A stretch of DNA of 64,000 bases from Mariannaea sp. PMI_226 (taxonomy: Eukaryota; Ascomycota; Sordariomycetes; Hypocreales; Nectriaceae), in the NCBI GenBank assembly GCA_024336345.1, contig JANFOG010000011.1:1-64000 (forward strand), in the 5' to 3' direction. A program made the position numbers and the translations under genes. Below, in pieces: positions 13,037 through 23,948 of this stretch; position 1 is the stretch's first letter; each line of letters opens with the position of its first letter. The notes below the pieces were generated by a model. It had not been told where the DNA came from. It ran no database searches and saw nothing but the letters and a program-made list of their open reading frames with translations.

Positions 13037-13333
13037 CTCCGCCAACGACTCTGGTCGCACTTTAGTAGAGGTTTGTAAATTATGCAAATAGCCAAAATGT
13101 ATAAAAACATAAGATATATAATAACCCCTGCCTTATAGGATATTTATAACTTATATTATATATATAAAATACTATTAATATAGGATTTAAAGTAAATAAA
13201 TAATAAATAATAAATAAAGTAATTAAATATTTTATTAAAAAAACCTTTATATTTAAAATTATTTATAAATATAAATTTAAAAAAAGTTATTTTTTAATTA
13301 AATAAATTATATAAAAAATTAAAATAAAATAAA
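13037..13333. other. AT-rich spacer
   Basis: From about 13110 the sequence becomes almost pure A/T again, with no ORF. It resembles the left AT block and leads into the tandem array. The 3' UTR of the DUF3176 gene presumably occupies the first part. Confidence 0.6.
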
Positions 13334-13564
13334 ATTTATTTTATTTATTTTATTTATTTTATTTATTTTATTTATTTTATTTATTTTATTTATTTTATTT
13401 ATTTTATTTATTTTATTTATTTTATTTATTTTATTTATTTTATTTATTTTATTTATTTTATTTATTTTATTTATTTTATTTATTTTATTTATTTTATTTA
13501 TTTTATTTATTTTATTTATTTTATTTATTTTATTTATTTTATTTATTTTATTTATTTTATTTAT
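13334..13564. repeat. Tandem array of TTTTATTTA (9-bp unit)
   Basis: About 25 nearly perfect head-to-tail copies of the 9-bp unit TTTTATTTA cover about 230 bp. One C substitution appears in the last copies. The array is flanked by AT-rich DNA. The homogeneity suggests recent slippage or expansion. Confidence 0.95.
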
Positions 13565-13984
13565 CTTATTTATAAATTATATATATTAAAAAACTGGATT
13601 TTTTTCTTAATATTATATTAAGTAAGACTATTAATATAATACTAGACTAGATATACTAATTGGGGTCTTACTTTAAGAAACTAGCATTTTCCTAGACAAA
13701 GAATGCTAGAGGGAAAAAGACATAACAGTCAATCCTGGTGTATAGCGTATAGGCAGTCCTATGCCACATGTAGAGCAACCTAATAACTAGCTGCCTTTCA
13801 ACCTCAGTCTTTCTGAGTTATTATTAGGCAGCCCCGGAACTCCCAGGAGCAGCTCAGCTAACCTTACAACCATTGTGCCTTCTGCAAACTAGGCTATTTT
13901 TTGAGCAGACCATATGGTCACTAATCAAATGGCTTCACTAAATGAGCGAGTGATGGGCAGAAACCCGACTCCAAGATACCCACC
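13565..13984. other. Spacer, no gene seen
   Basis: Short AT-rich sequence grades into balanced DNA at about 13670. No ORF or RNA gene is supported. It may contain the decayed start of the adjoining kinase pseudogene. Confidence 0.35.
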
Positions 13985-15010
13985 CAAGTTTTGTTGTCCG
14001 ATTTACGACGAATCCTCGATGATGAGGACCGAGTAAGGACTGCACAGAGGAGATCTTTCACCAAGGTCTCCGTTTCGTCTTCTTTGCAAGCCTTAGTTCT
14101 CTACTGAATGTGAACCTGAATGGCCTACAACCCTAGTATGAAATCACAGCAGATGAGATCGTTAGGAGAGTGAAGGAGCACCAGCTTTATAGTACTTCCT
14201 TGCCATCATTGCCTTTGTATCCTACTCAATTAAAGCCTCGCGGCTCTTTGTTCGCAAGCTGGTGGCAAGTGAATCGTGGCAAGTGCTTTCTACTGATGAC
14301 CGCCGTCTGGATGAACTTCTGGCTGATTTGAGCAACTCAATGACTTGTTCGATGGCAATTCAACTACAGCAGACAAATTTTGTAACCACAAAGCTTGATT
14401 CTGCCCGATATCGATCGGGAAGCAGAGAGTAATGACCGCTCAGAACCCAAGAGCATTCGCTTCCCTTTCCTGAGGGAGCTTATAGAGAATGGCAGCGGTC
14501 CCTATGGGATGGCTAACAAGGTTATTGTCGCCAAGGCTATTTCTGGAACCTAGAGACAGAGAGATCAATTACAAGCCTCAGGCTCTTGCTAAGAAGGACA
14601 GGGGAAGGCTTAGAGAACGGCCCTAGAGGGAGGCGAGCTACTGCGGAAGATGTTATATAACTTAACGGGGTGAGATTACATCCTGGAGAATTGTGGGAGC
14701 TTCGAGATTGGTAATGCCTACAGCTTTTTCGTGCCTTGGGCTATCTGTGATCCAGGCAAATATATGAAGGTCGATCACAAAGCCGTGCCCGGTGGCAATG
14801 TAGCAAAGGCGAAGCTAATTCTCTGTACTCAAGGACTGATATCTGGGCTCAAGTATCTCAATACCGGGATTCGGTCACTCAGCCAGAGGATGACCTGGTT
14901 TGCCACCATATGGACCTGAGCCGAGCAACATCCTGGTATTCTGGGATATCCAGCCTGGTGTCCCTGAAGGCTGAGTGATTTTGACACGTCTCGCATATGG
15001 GTTCTATCAC
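13985..15010 (+). pseudogene. Decayed protein-kinase-like gene
   Basis: Fragments in several plus-strand frames line up in the order of a fungal protein kinase. An N-terminal stretch reads LRRILDDEDRVRTAQRRSF near 14000-14080. A segment reading FVPWAICDPGKYMK followed by GLISGLKYLN (about 14725-14865) resembles the region leading to the catalytic loop. EPSNILVFWD (near 14925) resembles the DLKPSNIL loop and LSDFDTSRI (near 14970) the DFG segment. The catalytic Asp of the HGDLKP motif has been lost and stops and frameshifts separate the pieces, so no active kinase can be made. Assignment rests on motif order seen by eye. It could be a kinase-like domain of a larger accessory protein. Confidence 0.5.
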
Positions 15011-15264
15011 AGGATGGGAATACGAGAGACGAGGAGGAGACAAAAGTTTTTGGTTAATATCGACGCTGGAGAACTGCAAAGGTTGCGAAGTACACCCGTA
15101 TTGTAGCCCTTTCAGGCCAAAACCAAACTCACGGTACCATCTATACCGTTCATATTGAATCATCCAAATAGTAGACCATATCGCCCACGCATTAGCTCCC
15201 ACTTCCTGAAGCTCTACGTTTGCTACACAACCAGTTGGCGCAGCTTCCATTCTGAATTATCAGT

Positions 15265-16830
15265 CTAAAGCCCTTTAATGGTCTGCCTCAATCTGGATTT
15301 TTCCGTTGTGGTAGAGCCACTTTGCTTTCTCGTTTCCTAGCAATAATAGATAGTATAGGAACGTGGGGGCAGTCAGCAAGATAGCGGCGACTATGTACAA
15401 CGATGCGGCTATGTTCTTTGTCCATATTGAAGAAGTTCATACCCAAAAAAAAAACCACTTTTCTGAGAGGCAGCCAGGTTGCAGTTTGCTACCATCAGGA
15501 TAGAGCCGGTAATAATCTTCTCTTCAATACCATGACTTCGATTAGCTGGGGCGTGTGACAGGGAGACACGAAGGACGGTTAGTAGGCAGAACAGCGTCAG
15601 CGTAGTAATGAAAGCGACGGATTTGTTTATCCCCGCCATAGTTCTATTCCAATTCTTCGTAATGATCTGGTCATAGAGCGACAGGGTTTCCGACAGAAGC
15701 TGGGCGGCCGCCTGAGTTCACTCAAGGAGATAGGTCGCCGTACAGGCATACCACCCGGTGCACTAGCGACTATGAAGACTGAGCTGGGCTATGAGCGGAA
15801 CACCTGCTGCCACCAACGACGGTAGGGATGAAATTGTTCAGGGACAGTGAGGATAACCATCGCATTGATCACTTCAGTGGTGCGCGACAGGACGGTCGAA
15901 ATCTGAGGAAATGGTTCTCCAAACTATTTAGTGCACCGAAACTGCGGTATCCAACTCACAAGGGCATAACAATGTTGCTGATATGGGCAGAGAACTACTG
16001 GTCTTCTAAGGGCGGTAGAATAGATTCTCCTAGTGATCATGCAAAATACAAAAAGTATATAAGAATGAAGTCTTTATTGCACTTTTCATGCTCAGGATCT
16101 CACGCTCACGAGAAAGGATGTAATGCCGTGATATCGGAGCACGCTCTGAAAACAGGACCCAGTGCAGCCAGAAAGGGTTGCTATCAATTCTTGTGCCGGA
16201 GTTGCCCATGCAAGCCTTCTTCGCAAAACTGGTGTACATTGGGGTTGGGGATAGGACTCGTTATAAGGTACAGACTCTGATGGGTTCTCGCATTGAAACG
16301 GTGATTAGATGCCGCTTTGTGATCACCAAAGACCGGTCCTTTTCCTCAAATTCCGGATAGCAGGTGACGTATTAGACCTCTGGCCAATTCCATTGGCGAG
16401 TTTCTGCCTCTGTTGGTGCTCGGGTTCCTGGATAGCAAAGTACCGACGTGTCATCGCCATGTACCTGTGTGTACGGCATGCAGAGGACCTCCTTCAAGGT
16501 TCACTGCGAGAGTAAAACTATACTGGGAGATTCCAAAATGCGGAGTTCATTCCGTGGTATGAAACAATGCAGTCTAGCACTGGTTGTTTGATCTGCAATG
16601 GCCTCCATGAATTTCGCTGACAGGTTGGTCTGGCTAGGGTCTGTGATAGATTCCACTCTACACGAAAGTAGAGTAGATAGTGACGAAAGTAAGACAAATT
16701 CGGAAGAGGAAAGGTAAATTGTAAGACATCTGTAATCGGCGTTTTCAGGGCTGTCAAGGTGAGCTTCTAGATCTTCCAGAGTAGCAAATGTGCAGCACTT
16801 TGGACCTGAGAGATCATTACACATAAACTC
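15265..16830 (-). pseudogene. Decayed CorA-like metal ion transporter
   Basis: On the minus strand an N-terminal-like stretch (CTFATLEDLEAHLDSPENAD, from about 16800) is followed by broken sequence. The region ends in two hydrophobic segments: KSVAFITTLTLFCLLTVL (about 15620-15570) and NIAASLYIVAAILLTAPTFL (about 15405-15345), with a charged tail ending at a stop near 15270. Between them, next to a run of ten T/A bases, one frame reads FFLGMNFF. This resembles the GMN signature between the two C-terminal helices of CorA-family Mg2+ transporters. Frames switch around the homopolymer and stops break the middle, so the gene is dead. The CorA call rests on the GMN-like motif and helix layout and is moderate. 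The alternative is another fungal multi-helix protein. Confidence 0.42.
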
Positions 16831-18178
16831 AATAGGCGACGTAACATGGTCAGTGAATGGGTTACTTTGAGCTTGGCTAGAATGTTTTAGAACAAGATGG
16901 GTTTGCGTGATAGCAAGTTAGCAATGCCATTACCTGAGACGTTGGGGCGAATGCTCTCAAACACAGATGATAGTCAAACAAGGTGTGATGTAGATATACA
17001 AGTGTGTTGTGAATTGATTTTCTGCTATGTCATTTACCCAACGAGGTGAGACTGTTGGCAAATCTGCCGTGGAGGTAGTACATCAAGAAGGGCTAGTTCA
17101 TGCCATGGCAATTTTACGGCACACAATACTGACAAATGCAGCCAGTCAATGGATTACGTACATCTAGGGCGACTGGTGTCTAGCCCTTCTCAGCCTCAGC
17201 GAGTTCATTCCCTCATCCAACCATTTATTGTCCTGGGCGTTACAGGATTGAGCTAGGTCAGCATACTGTTTGCCAAGGTTAAAGGGGAAACTAACTCCGC
17301 CGTCTCTTCAGGGCTGTGTCGATATTGTGTAAGGATTCACAGTATCTCGTTCTGTATGGCCGGCAGAAAATGATGCCAGGTCAGCTGGGGAGCATATAAG
17401 GGCGGGTAGGGAATTTGGAGGAGAGGGGGACCGCGTTTTAGGACGGAGAGAAGATGGCACAAACTAAATTTTTATTATAGGAGAGTATATTTGGATTAAT
17501 TATTTAGGTTTTTCGTGCTTCTCCTCCTCGAAGAGAGTCTCAATGCCTTGGGAGGCCTTCTTTTGTGAAACACCTCTCGCTAATGGTTTGTTTTATCCCG
17601 CTCACTAATAAATGCTGTACTGTAACTACCAAGTATAAAAGAGAAGGATAATAGCAATAATGGGAACAATCAGAATAACTAAAAGGCATTCCGATTTCCC
17701 ACTCAAGGCAATTTAATAGATACAGGACACCCTGCGTCGTACACAGGCAGCGATGCACTGGTGCAAGGTAGCGGTGTAGCTGTAGCCACCACGTTATGCC
17801 GATTGAATCACCTGGGTTTGGGTTGCTGGCTTGGGTTTCCAAAGTTGCCTTGTTATGTCCTCATATTCACACCCATTCGTTTATCACCGGTTTCCCACTC
17901 GTGTATTCACAACGTAATGGCATGAGATCGAAGAGAACTTAGTGAATTGAATACTATTGAGGTTATACAACCCCCTCGTCGGACTCATACAAATAAAAAA
18001 AACCAACCGGGCGCACCTCAAGCGGTTGGAATTTCAGCGTCTCTGGTTCAGAGATATTAAGCTAAGAGCCACAGAACAGCCAAGTCCGCCCCAGCTCAGG
18101 ATGCGTCAAGGGTATTAGTGTGTTTAACCGACAGCCTCAATTCATGGTTGCCGAGTCTTCCGCGTAGGTATGTGCTCC

Positions 18179-18211
<33 letters not shown>

Positions 18212-18803
18212 GTTTATTTCCTAGTCATTTATCGACTCTTTCCAACAGAGGACGTGTGGCAATCTGCCTGCCCTGGTTGAGGCTAACTTGTTTTGAAACT
18301 CACTTATCCGCCTACCTCTTACTATTTTACTTCCTATTCGCTCACTCCGAGCTCTAGTGCTCCTGGTTCGAACAAGACACTCCCTCTGGAAGCTCTTTTT
18401 ACACCATGTATGCTTGAGGTTAATGGTTCCTTGCCAACAAGATCTCCATAGTGAATATACGCGAGGACTTACCTGACTGAGTGCCGGATCGGGTGTCAGG
18501 TAGACGTAACCCTCCGGCATGAGACGCGTTATTGTTGGAGTTGCCGTCATTGGTAGAGGCGGATCTTCCTCCATATGTGCCGCCTGATAAGACTGCCCTT
18601 AGAGATTGGCGCAGAGGCAATGACGAGAATAGCCCCAGAGAAGCAAGGCATGCCAGATCAACATGGCTCATCGTCATGCAGATAGATCCAGTGAGACTAG
18701 TGATTCGGACGCTATGAGGAATTCATTTTTGAATAAGAAAACCCTCTCCACGTGCTAAGTGTTTCTCTACCAAAATTCAGTCACTTTTGTTACTGGGTGC
18801 ACA
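16831..18803. other. Long spacer without a supported gene
   Basis: Nearly 2 kb of balanced composition with only short ORFs in all frames. It contains a CT microsatellite, listed separately. Nothing here aligns in my reading with a known domain. Given the pseudogenes on both sides it may be further decayed coding DNA. Confidence 0.4.
18177..18211. repeat. (CT)n microsatellite
   Basis: A pyrimidine dinucleotide run of about 17 CT units, interrupted once by CCCT. Confidence 0.9.
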
Positions 18804-20644
18804 ACATGGCCACATACTATCTTTTGCATAGGATGATCACATTGAATCAGATAATGGGTACAGGTCTTTACGGGCGGGGGGCCTGATACTAGAGATAGGC
18901 GGGCCCTTGGCTATTTTTCTCCTTCACCATGGTTGGGAGACTTAGCCTAGGCTATCATGCGGTGCAGTGCCGAATTGTTGTGTAGTTGGCCCGTTACGGG
19001 AGCCCTATTATCGGCGCAGGTGAGTAAGTTTTCGGATGCGGAGCTCGGAATGTCTGTTGGCGTAGCTTATTGGTATTTCGATCGTGCCCTTCAGGAGGAA
19101 TGTCCGAAGGACAGTGAGTTGCGTTGGCACCTCACTCCCTTCAGGTTCACCAATTCAGTGTTCTTTTGCGGCACTGATGGCAACTATGGCCTGTGAGCTG
19201 GAGTTCTGGTCGACAGGTAGATATAGTCGAGCAGTTAAGAGCACCATTATTTTTCTGGCCATTCCCTTTTGTCTAGTTCTCTCCCATTGCGGTTAGGATT
19301 CAGGTTAGTTTCAGTGTTCCCTGTAAAAACGATATACCGATAAACAAGTAGCCCTTTTACGATAGACACAAGTCTTTCTTACTACCATCAAGGTCTTCGC
19401 ATGGTACAATAGCCTGGGACTCCGACGGGCTTTTGCAAAGATTCTGCGAAGGACTAGATAACAGACTTCTTGTAAATAAATGACTGTAGAATGTCCATAT
19501 AGAACGACACATTTGACAATCTAGGGGTCGAGACTATCGCCGCGTCCGCACTCGAAGCAAGACGATCAAGTCCTCGGAAGCGCACACAACAACACAACCA
19601 CATTCTTCATTAGCAACACTGTCAAGTTTACAACCATAAAATTTCCTTTTCTTGCTGCCTTTGGGTACACACTAAACACACTATGCAGCCATTTCGCCTC
19701 GTTCGATATCCCCCACGACGACGTTTGACTTCCACGCCTCAGCTGGCTACAGCAACCGGAAGGTGTATCGCCAAATTTCACATCAATCTTCGTCATTATT
19801 GCTCACGCATCTAATATACCCCCACCGAGCGGTGTATTCAATGTGTTCTTCGTTTTCACGGCACTAACGTGCGCAAACACCAACCTCTTTGTTGCGTCAA
19901 GGATTTTGTTCAGCCCCACGGCCGGACTCGCCCATAATAGCGGTTCATGGTACCTCCGATTCTTGGCCTTCTTTGGGGAACCAATCGCCGGAAGGTTCCC
20001 GTATGGGCCATAGTCTTCTCTTCTTTGACTTTTTCTAGGCCCCTTTCCTCCAGCTGATCAAGAACTCGAGGGAAACGGATATCCTCAGCGATACAGTGAT
20101 AACTTATCTCTCTCCCTCTCTTTCTCTTTGCTGCTCGGCTGACAGTCAATAGTTCATTGAAGTATGAGCTCAGATGAACTCTGTTGGGGCCATCATTTGG
20201 TAAGTGTGTAATTGCTGGGTATGCATTCATTTGTATTCCTGGTAAGTCAACACCCATAACCAGGAAAGGTCATCTCCTTGTCTCACAAATCCGCAGCATA
20301 AAACGCCATAGAGCAACACTGCAGGCGAGAGGAAAACACCACATGTACGACGGTGGGACCTGGAAGACGACGATGATTTTTTGCCGTGGCCATTGGCAGC
20401 CCATTTTGGCATGCATGGCATGCATGGCTCTCCTGGGTTGTCTGATTATCTTGGCGGTGGCTGAAGGATCGGTATTGTGGTACGGCTTCCACCTGGAGCC
20501 ATTCCTATCATCTTACCTCTGTATAAATAACAGTAATTTTCGTACTTTACCTTACCAGCTATCCAGAATACTAATTCTCGCATGCAGATTTCGGTCTTTG
20601 GTCTATTATGGGCAGCATTGAAAATCTCCAGAGGAGCCAGCTAG
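18804..20644 (+). pseudogene. Amino-acid permease (APC/AAT family) pseudogene
   Basis: Successive fragments cover a whole fungal amino-acid permease. ITLNQIMGTGLYGRGGLIL (about 18835) matches the first-helix signature with its GTG. AVMRCSAELLCSWPVTGAL and DAELGMSVGVAYWYFDRA (18950-19085) match helix 3 and the loop after it. ELEFWSTGR then AVKSTIIFLAIPFCLVL (19197-19280) follow. ETIAASALEAR lies at about 19530, then FPFLAAFGYTLNTL and FNVFFVFTALTCANTNLF (about 19835-19890). QPILACMACMALLGCLIILA and FHLEPFLSSYL (20397-20515) come next, and the frame ending WAALKISRGAS reaches a natural stop at 20644. The pieces lie in different frames with in-frame stops between them, so the gene is inactive. 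Some gaps may have been introns, but not all can be removed by splicing. Substrate is not deducible. Confidence 0.75.
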
Positions 20645-22051
20645 TCCCTAGTTAATCTTTCGACTCTTTAGCAGGTAATCGATATAACAAATAGCCTGAA
20701 TGGTAAGAGGCTTGAGTCGACTCGCGATCAGGCCTCAACTAGCTTACCGAGATTATGTAGCGAATGTGTTCTTTCCAGTATGGAACAGGGCGAGTAGCAC
20801 AACTGGTACATAAATGAGGTATAATAAAGCACGGTGGGGTTGATTAACCGAATCATAAGGGACATCATGGATATGGAAAAGAATTCGGCTCTCTTGAATG
20901 ACAATAAAACTGACGAATTCGTAAGTACCAAGATTTCTTGTGTTCTTCATAGTCTTGTGCTATAAATAAGTCAGTAAGCGCACATCACCTGGGTATTTTA
21001 GGATAGGCTAATCTTTACGATTCTTCCCAAATCAACAATCACCAATCAAGTCTTGCAGGTGGCGTTTTTTCAGCCCCTGTCCAAAATAAAAAATTTGTGA
21101 ATGAATTACGTGGCCAAGGGAGAAAACAAATAATACTACTTCACTACGTTTTAGATACCTTGGTTCACTACAAATATTTGGTGATGTGGATGGTAGCTGG
21201 TCATTATACACATCAGGGATTGCCTTGCCAGACATCTTTCAGCCAGCCACTCCACTGCTCTCTGCTCCGCTTCAACATTGCGAATTGTGGCACCTTGGTT
21301 GACTTGCTAGATTATTGACACTGTAAACTCGTCATAGTGATCAGGCAATCTTCAAGCGACCTATGCTATTGATCTCGTTGGATGAGAAATCTGGTCCCTC
21401 CACCCACCAACAATTCCTTGGCTTTGGCTATGGGGATCAAAACTGAAGAATGACTGTGAGCTTCGTTGTGTCTCATCATTTCCTTCTTTGTTTCTTTTTT
21501 GTTCTTTTTTTTCCTTTTCAGCTCCAAGGCTCCCTTGCCATAGCAAGATGATCCCCTGACGGAGCATTCAACCCTGGTGGTTTCACCGGGAAGTGAATGG
21601 TACGGCACGGGACGGTCCCGTGCTGACAACTAAGGCCACTCACTCAAACGCCGCCTAAACGCCACGGGCTAGCTGAACTTGCTGCATAGTGTTCAAGTGT
21701 CCAAAGAAGCGCCTCAAATAATAGGACATGACGGCCTTGAAACGGCAATCGGCACCGCTAGTGATCTCAGTGGCCAATACGAGATCTGCCATGTAAAGCA
21801 AATACGTACATATGTGCAGACGCACACGGTGATGGGTCTGAAAATAGATTATTCCGCTACATTGGGACGGAAGGGCATATGTGCCATAGGAGGGCGGTGT
21901 GATGAAAGGTAAAAAGAGTATGTACTGTCGCATCTGAGCCCTATCACTATAAGAGTTCCTCTCTCGAGCACACCCGACTTCCAGGGCACCGAAATTGTAT
22001 TGTAAGAAAACCGTAACAAGATAGCTCCCGGTCTATTCTTCCTCACCAGAG
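20645..22051. promoter_or_regulatory. Intergenic region including the NIS1-like gene promoter
   Basis: No coding resemblance is seen on either strand. The last few hundred bases form the upstream region of the secreted-protein gene. An ACTATAAGAG box lies at about 21945, some 100 bp before the ATG, and could be its TATA element. The extent of the promoter is unknown. Confidence 0.4.
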
Positions 22052-22555
22052 ATGCGCTTGTCTCTGACTGCCGCTGCCGCGGTCCTCATCAGCGCCACTC
22101 AGGCTCACATCAACGGCATCTCTGTCCCTGCCACAATCAAGCCAGGTGACTCTTTTAATGTCATTATCGAAAGCTCCAACTGGATTCAGAGCTCATACGA
22201 CGTTGCCATCGCATTCGGCTACGCTACAGGTACTGGTTGGCCCGGTTCTATTGGCACCGTGGTCAAGTCGTTTTACCTAGGACCAGGTCAGTAGAGAGAA
22301 GAAAAGAAAATTATAAGTAATGGGACTTCGTTAAACTAACAAAGGAGGATGTGACTTGCAGAGCAATCGAATCAACTTCACAACTTCAACAAAACAATTA
22401 ATGTCCCCAAAACGGTGCCTAAGGGAAAAGGCTTGATCACAGCCAGCCTGTTTACTCTTGAAGGCTCCTTGCTGGCTCCTCAGTTGGAAAACTGGAACGT
22501 GACTGTGACCTTTGGGAGCAAGACAAGCAAGAAGTACAAATCGAGTCTGACGTGA
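22052..22555 (+). CDS. NIS1-like small secreted protein (candidate effector)
   Basis: Exons 22052-22286 and 22362-22555 (75-bp intron, GTCAGT donor, TTGCAG acceptor) encode 142 aa. A clear signal peptide covers about residues 1-18 (MRLSLTAAAAVLISATQA). The mature part begins HINGISVPATIKPGDSFNV and contains YDVAIAFGYA and, after splicing, YLGPEQSN. This is the arrangement of the fungal NIS1 family, secreted proteins first known from Colletotrichum that cause necrosis and interfere with plant immune receptor kinases. The mature protein has no cysteine and carries N-glycosylation sequons (NKT, NVT). Members also occur in non-pathogens, so presence alone does not prove virulence. Splicing, signal peptide and stop are all intact. 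The gene sits alone between a pseudogene tract and a long spacer, a setting common for effector genes. Confidence 0.8.
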
Positions 22556-23948
22556 GAAGGCAAAGCGACTGTTTAGTTCCAGTGTGGTCATTGGAATCGC
22601 TTAAACAAAGGGTCAGGAAATAGACCCATGTCGTGATCTCTTTGGTTGGCTCCATTTTTTAAGCAGTAATTCTAGCTTTTCGAAGACATCACTTTTCGTC
22701 TATTGAAGGATTTGAACCCAGAGGGCGGAATATTTCTGACCGTTTTCGGAGTATTTTCCCAAGCAGGAAGGTTCCAGAATCTGATGTAGCCCATTAAGTA
22801 GTCGGAATGAAATGGCGATACTTAATCTACCAGAATTTCTACGTCCCTCGAGATATTTCTATCATGTGTATACATAAATTCTATCCGCATTGATACCAGT
22901 ACAACATTGGTAGGAGCTCGAAAGCATTAGAAGTTTGGATAACCTAAACGACTAAAAAACGAATTCATGGTGCCTCACTTTCTTCAAGCAAGTTATTTTC
23001 CTTTTGGTTTGACTTTTATGATTATTCGTATTGTGTTCGTACAGAAGGCGCTAATGGCGAACAAAGTTTGGCATGGTGAGAGGTATCCTGAGGTGACTGA
23101 CCTAGGGAGCTTTCACAACGTCCACTTGTAAAACCAACCCACTAGGTAGATAATTATTTACTAGTTAATATTCTCAAACACTTCATATGCCACCTATTCG
23201 TTGAGCTACCTAGGCCAGGCACTTTGGGCGGGTACCGCACATCACTCATGCATCTCCCTGAGTAGAACTTACCCTATACTATAGCACGACTTGTGTGTTT
23301 CAAGGTCGTCGATTGTAAGAGAACTACCATTTGGCGAGTTCATTGCAGCTTCCACAAAACTCAACTAACAAAGACCTTCCAGTCCTTCGTAGAAACCAAT
23401 GCCGACCACTTGACTGGGAACGTCACGCACTTGATAGTAAGCATAAGCCAAGGATGGAACAATAATACATTAATAAGGCCAAGAATCAAGTTATCCACAT
23501 CCTAATGAGATTCGAACCGAGGGTGCTGATACGCAACAACAGCCTTATCAGCTGCTCCTCCATCTTGGGCCCTACTTTTTAACCTATCCATCCGTCTTTC
23601 CGTCGTTCCATCATAGGACCCATGCCTATGCCAGGTCCAGCCGGGCCCTCCCATTTTCCTATAATCCACCAAAGTACTCCGTGCGCTATCATATCATGGG
23701 CTCTTCATCGCATGTCCCATGATGAAATCAGAAATCATAGAAATGAGGAAAATTGGAAGAATGTGTATGGGTGAAAGTGGTGTGTATGAGAGAAGAAATA
23801 GAGAGATGGGAAGAAGAGTATGTAGCAAGTAGTGTCAGAAGGGGGAGGGTGTCAATATGGTCTTCATAGGACGACAAGGCAAGATGTTGAATAAACCACC
23901 ACTCGTCTGGATTTGTCTTTCTTGAGAGCTTGCAAACTTGGGAGTTCC
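22556..23948. other. Intergenic region; possible Pol III-type element inside
   Basis: The segment holds the 3' UTRs of the NIS1-like gene (plus) and the caspase-like gene (minus). No ORF of note is present. A tRNA-like segment with A-box- and B-box-like sequences lies at about 23477-23575 on the minus strand and is listed separately. Confidence 0.4.
23477..23575 (-). ncRNA. tRNA-like / SINE-like sequence (tentative)
   Basis: Read on the minus strand, TGGAGGAGCAG (near 23560) fits a Pol III A box except for one position. GGTTCGAATC (near 23515) is a perfect B-box core. GCTGATA and TATCAGC between them form a 7-bp stem. GGCCCAAGA at the 5' end is nearly complementary to TCTTGGCC about 26 nt beyond where an acceptor stem should close. 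The T-stem does not pair, so this is not a normal tRNA gene. It could be a decayed tRNA or a tRNA-derived short element, or chance. Confidence 0.22.

Noticed and set aside
20184..20621. 145-codon ORF with a strong hydrophobic segment
   Set aside because: Explained as the C-terminal helix region of the permease pseudogene; it is not a separate gene.
23477..23575. A functional tRNA gene on the minus strand
   Set aside because: The B-box is perfect but the T-stem does not pair and the acceptor arm closes only with a ~26-nt extra segment. Kept only as a tentative tRNA-like element.
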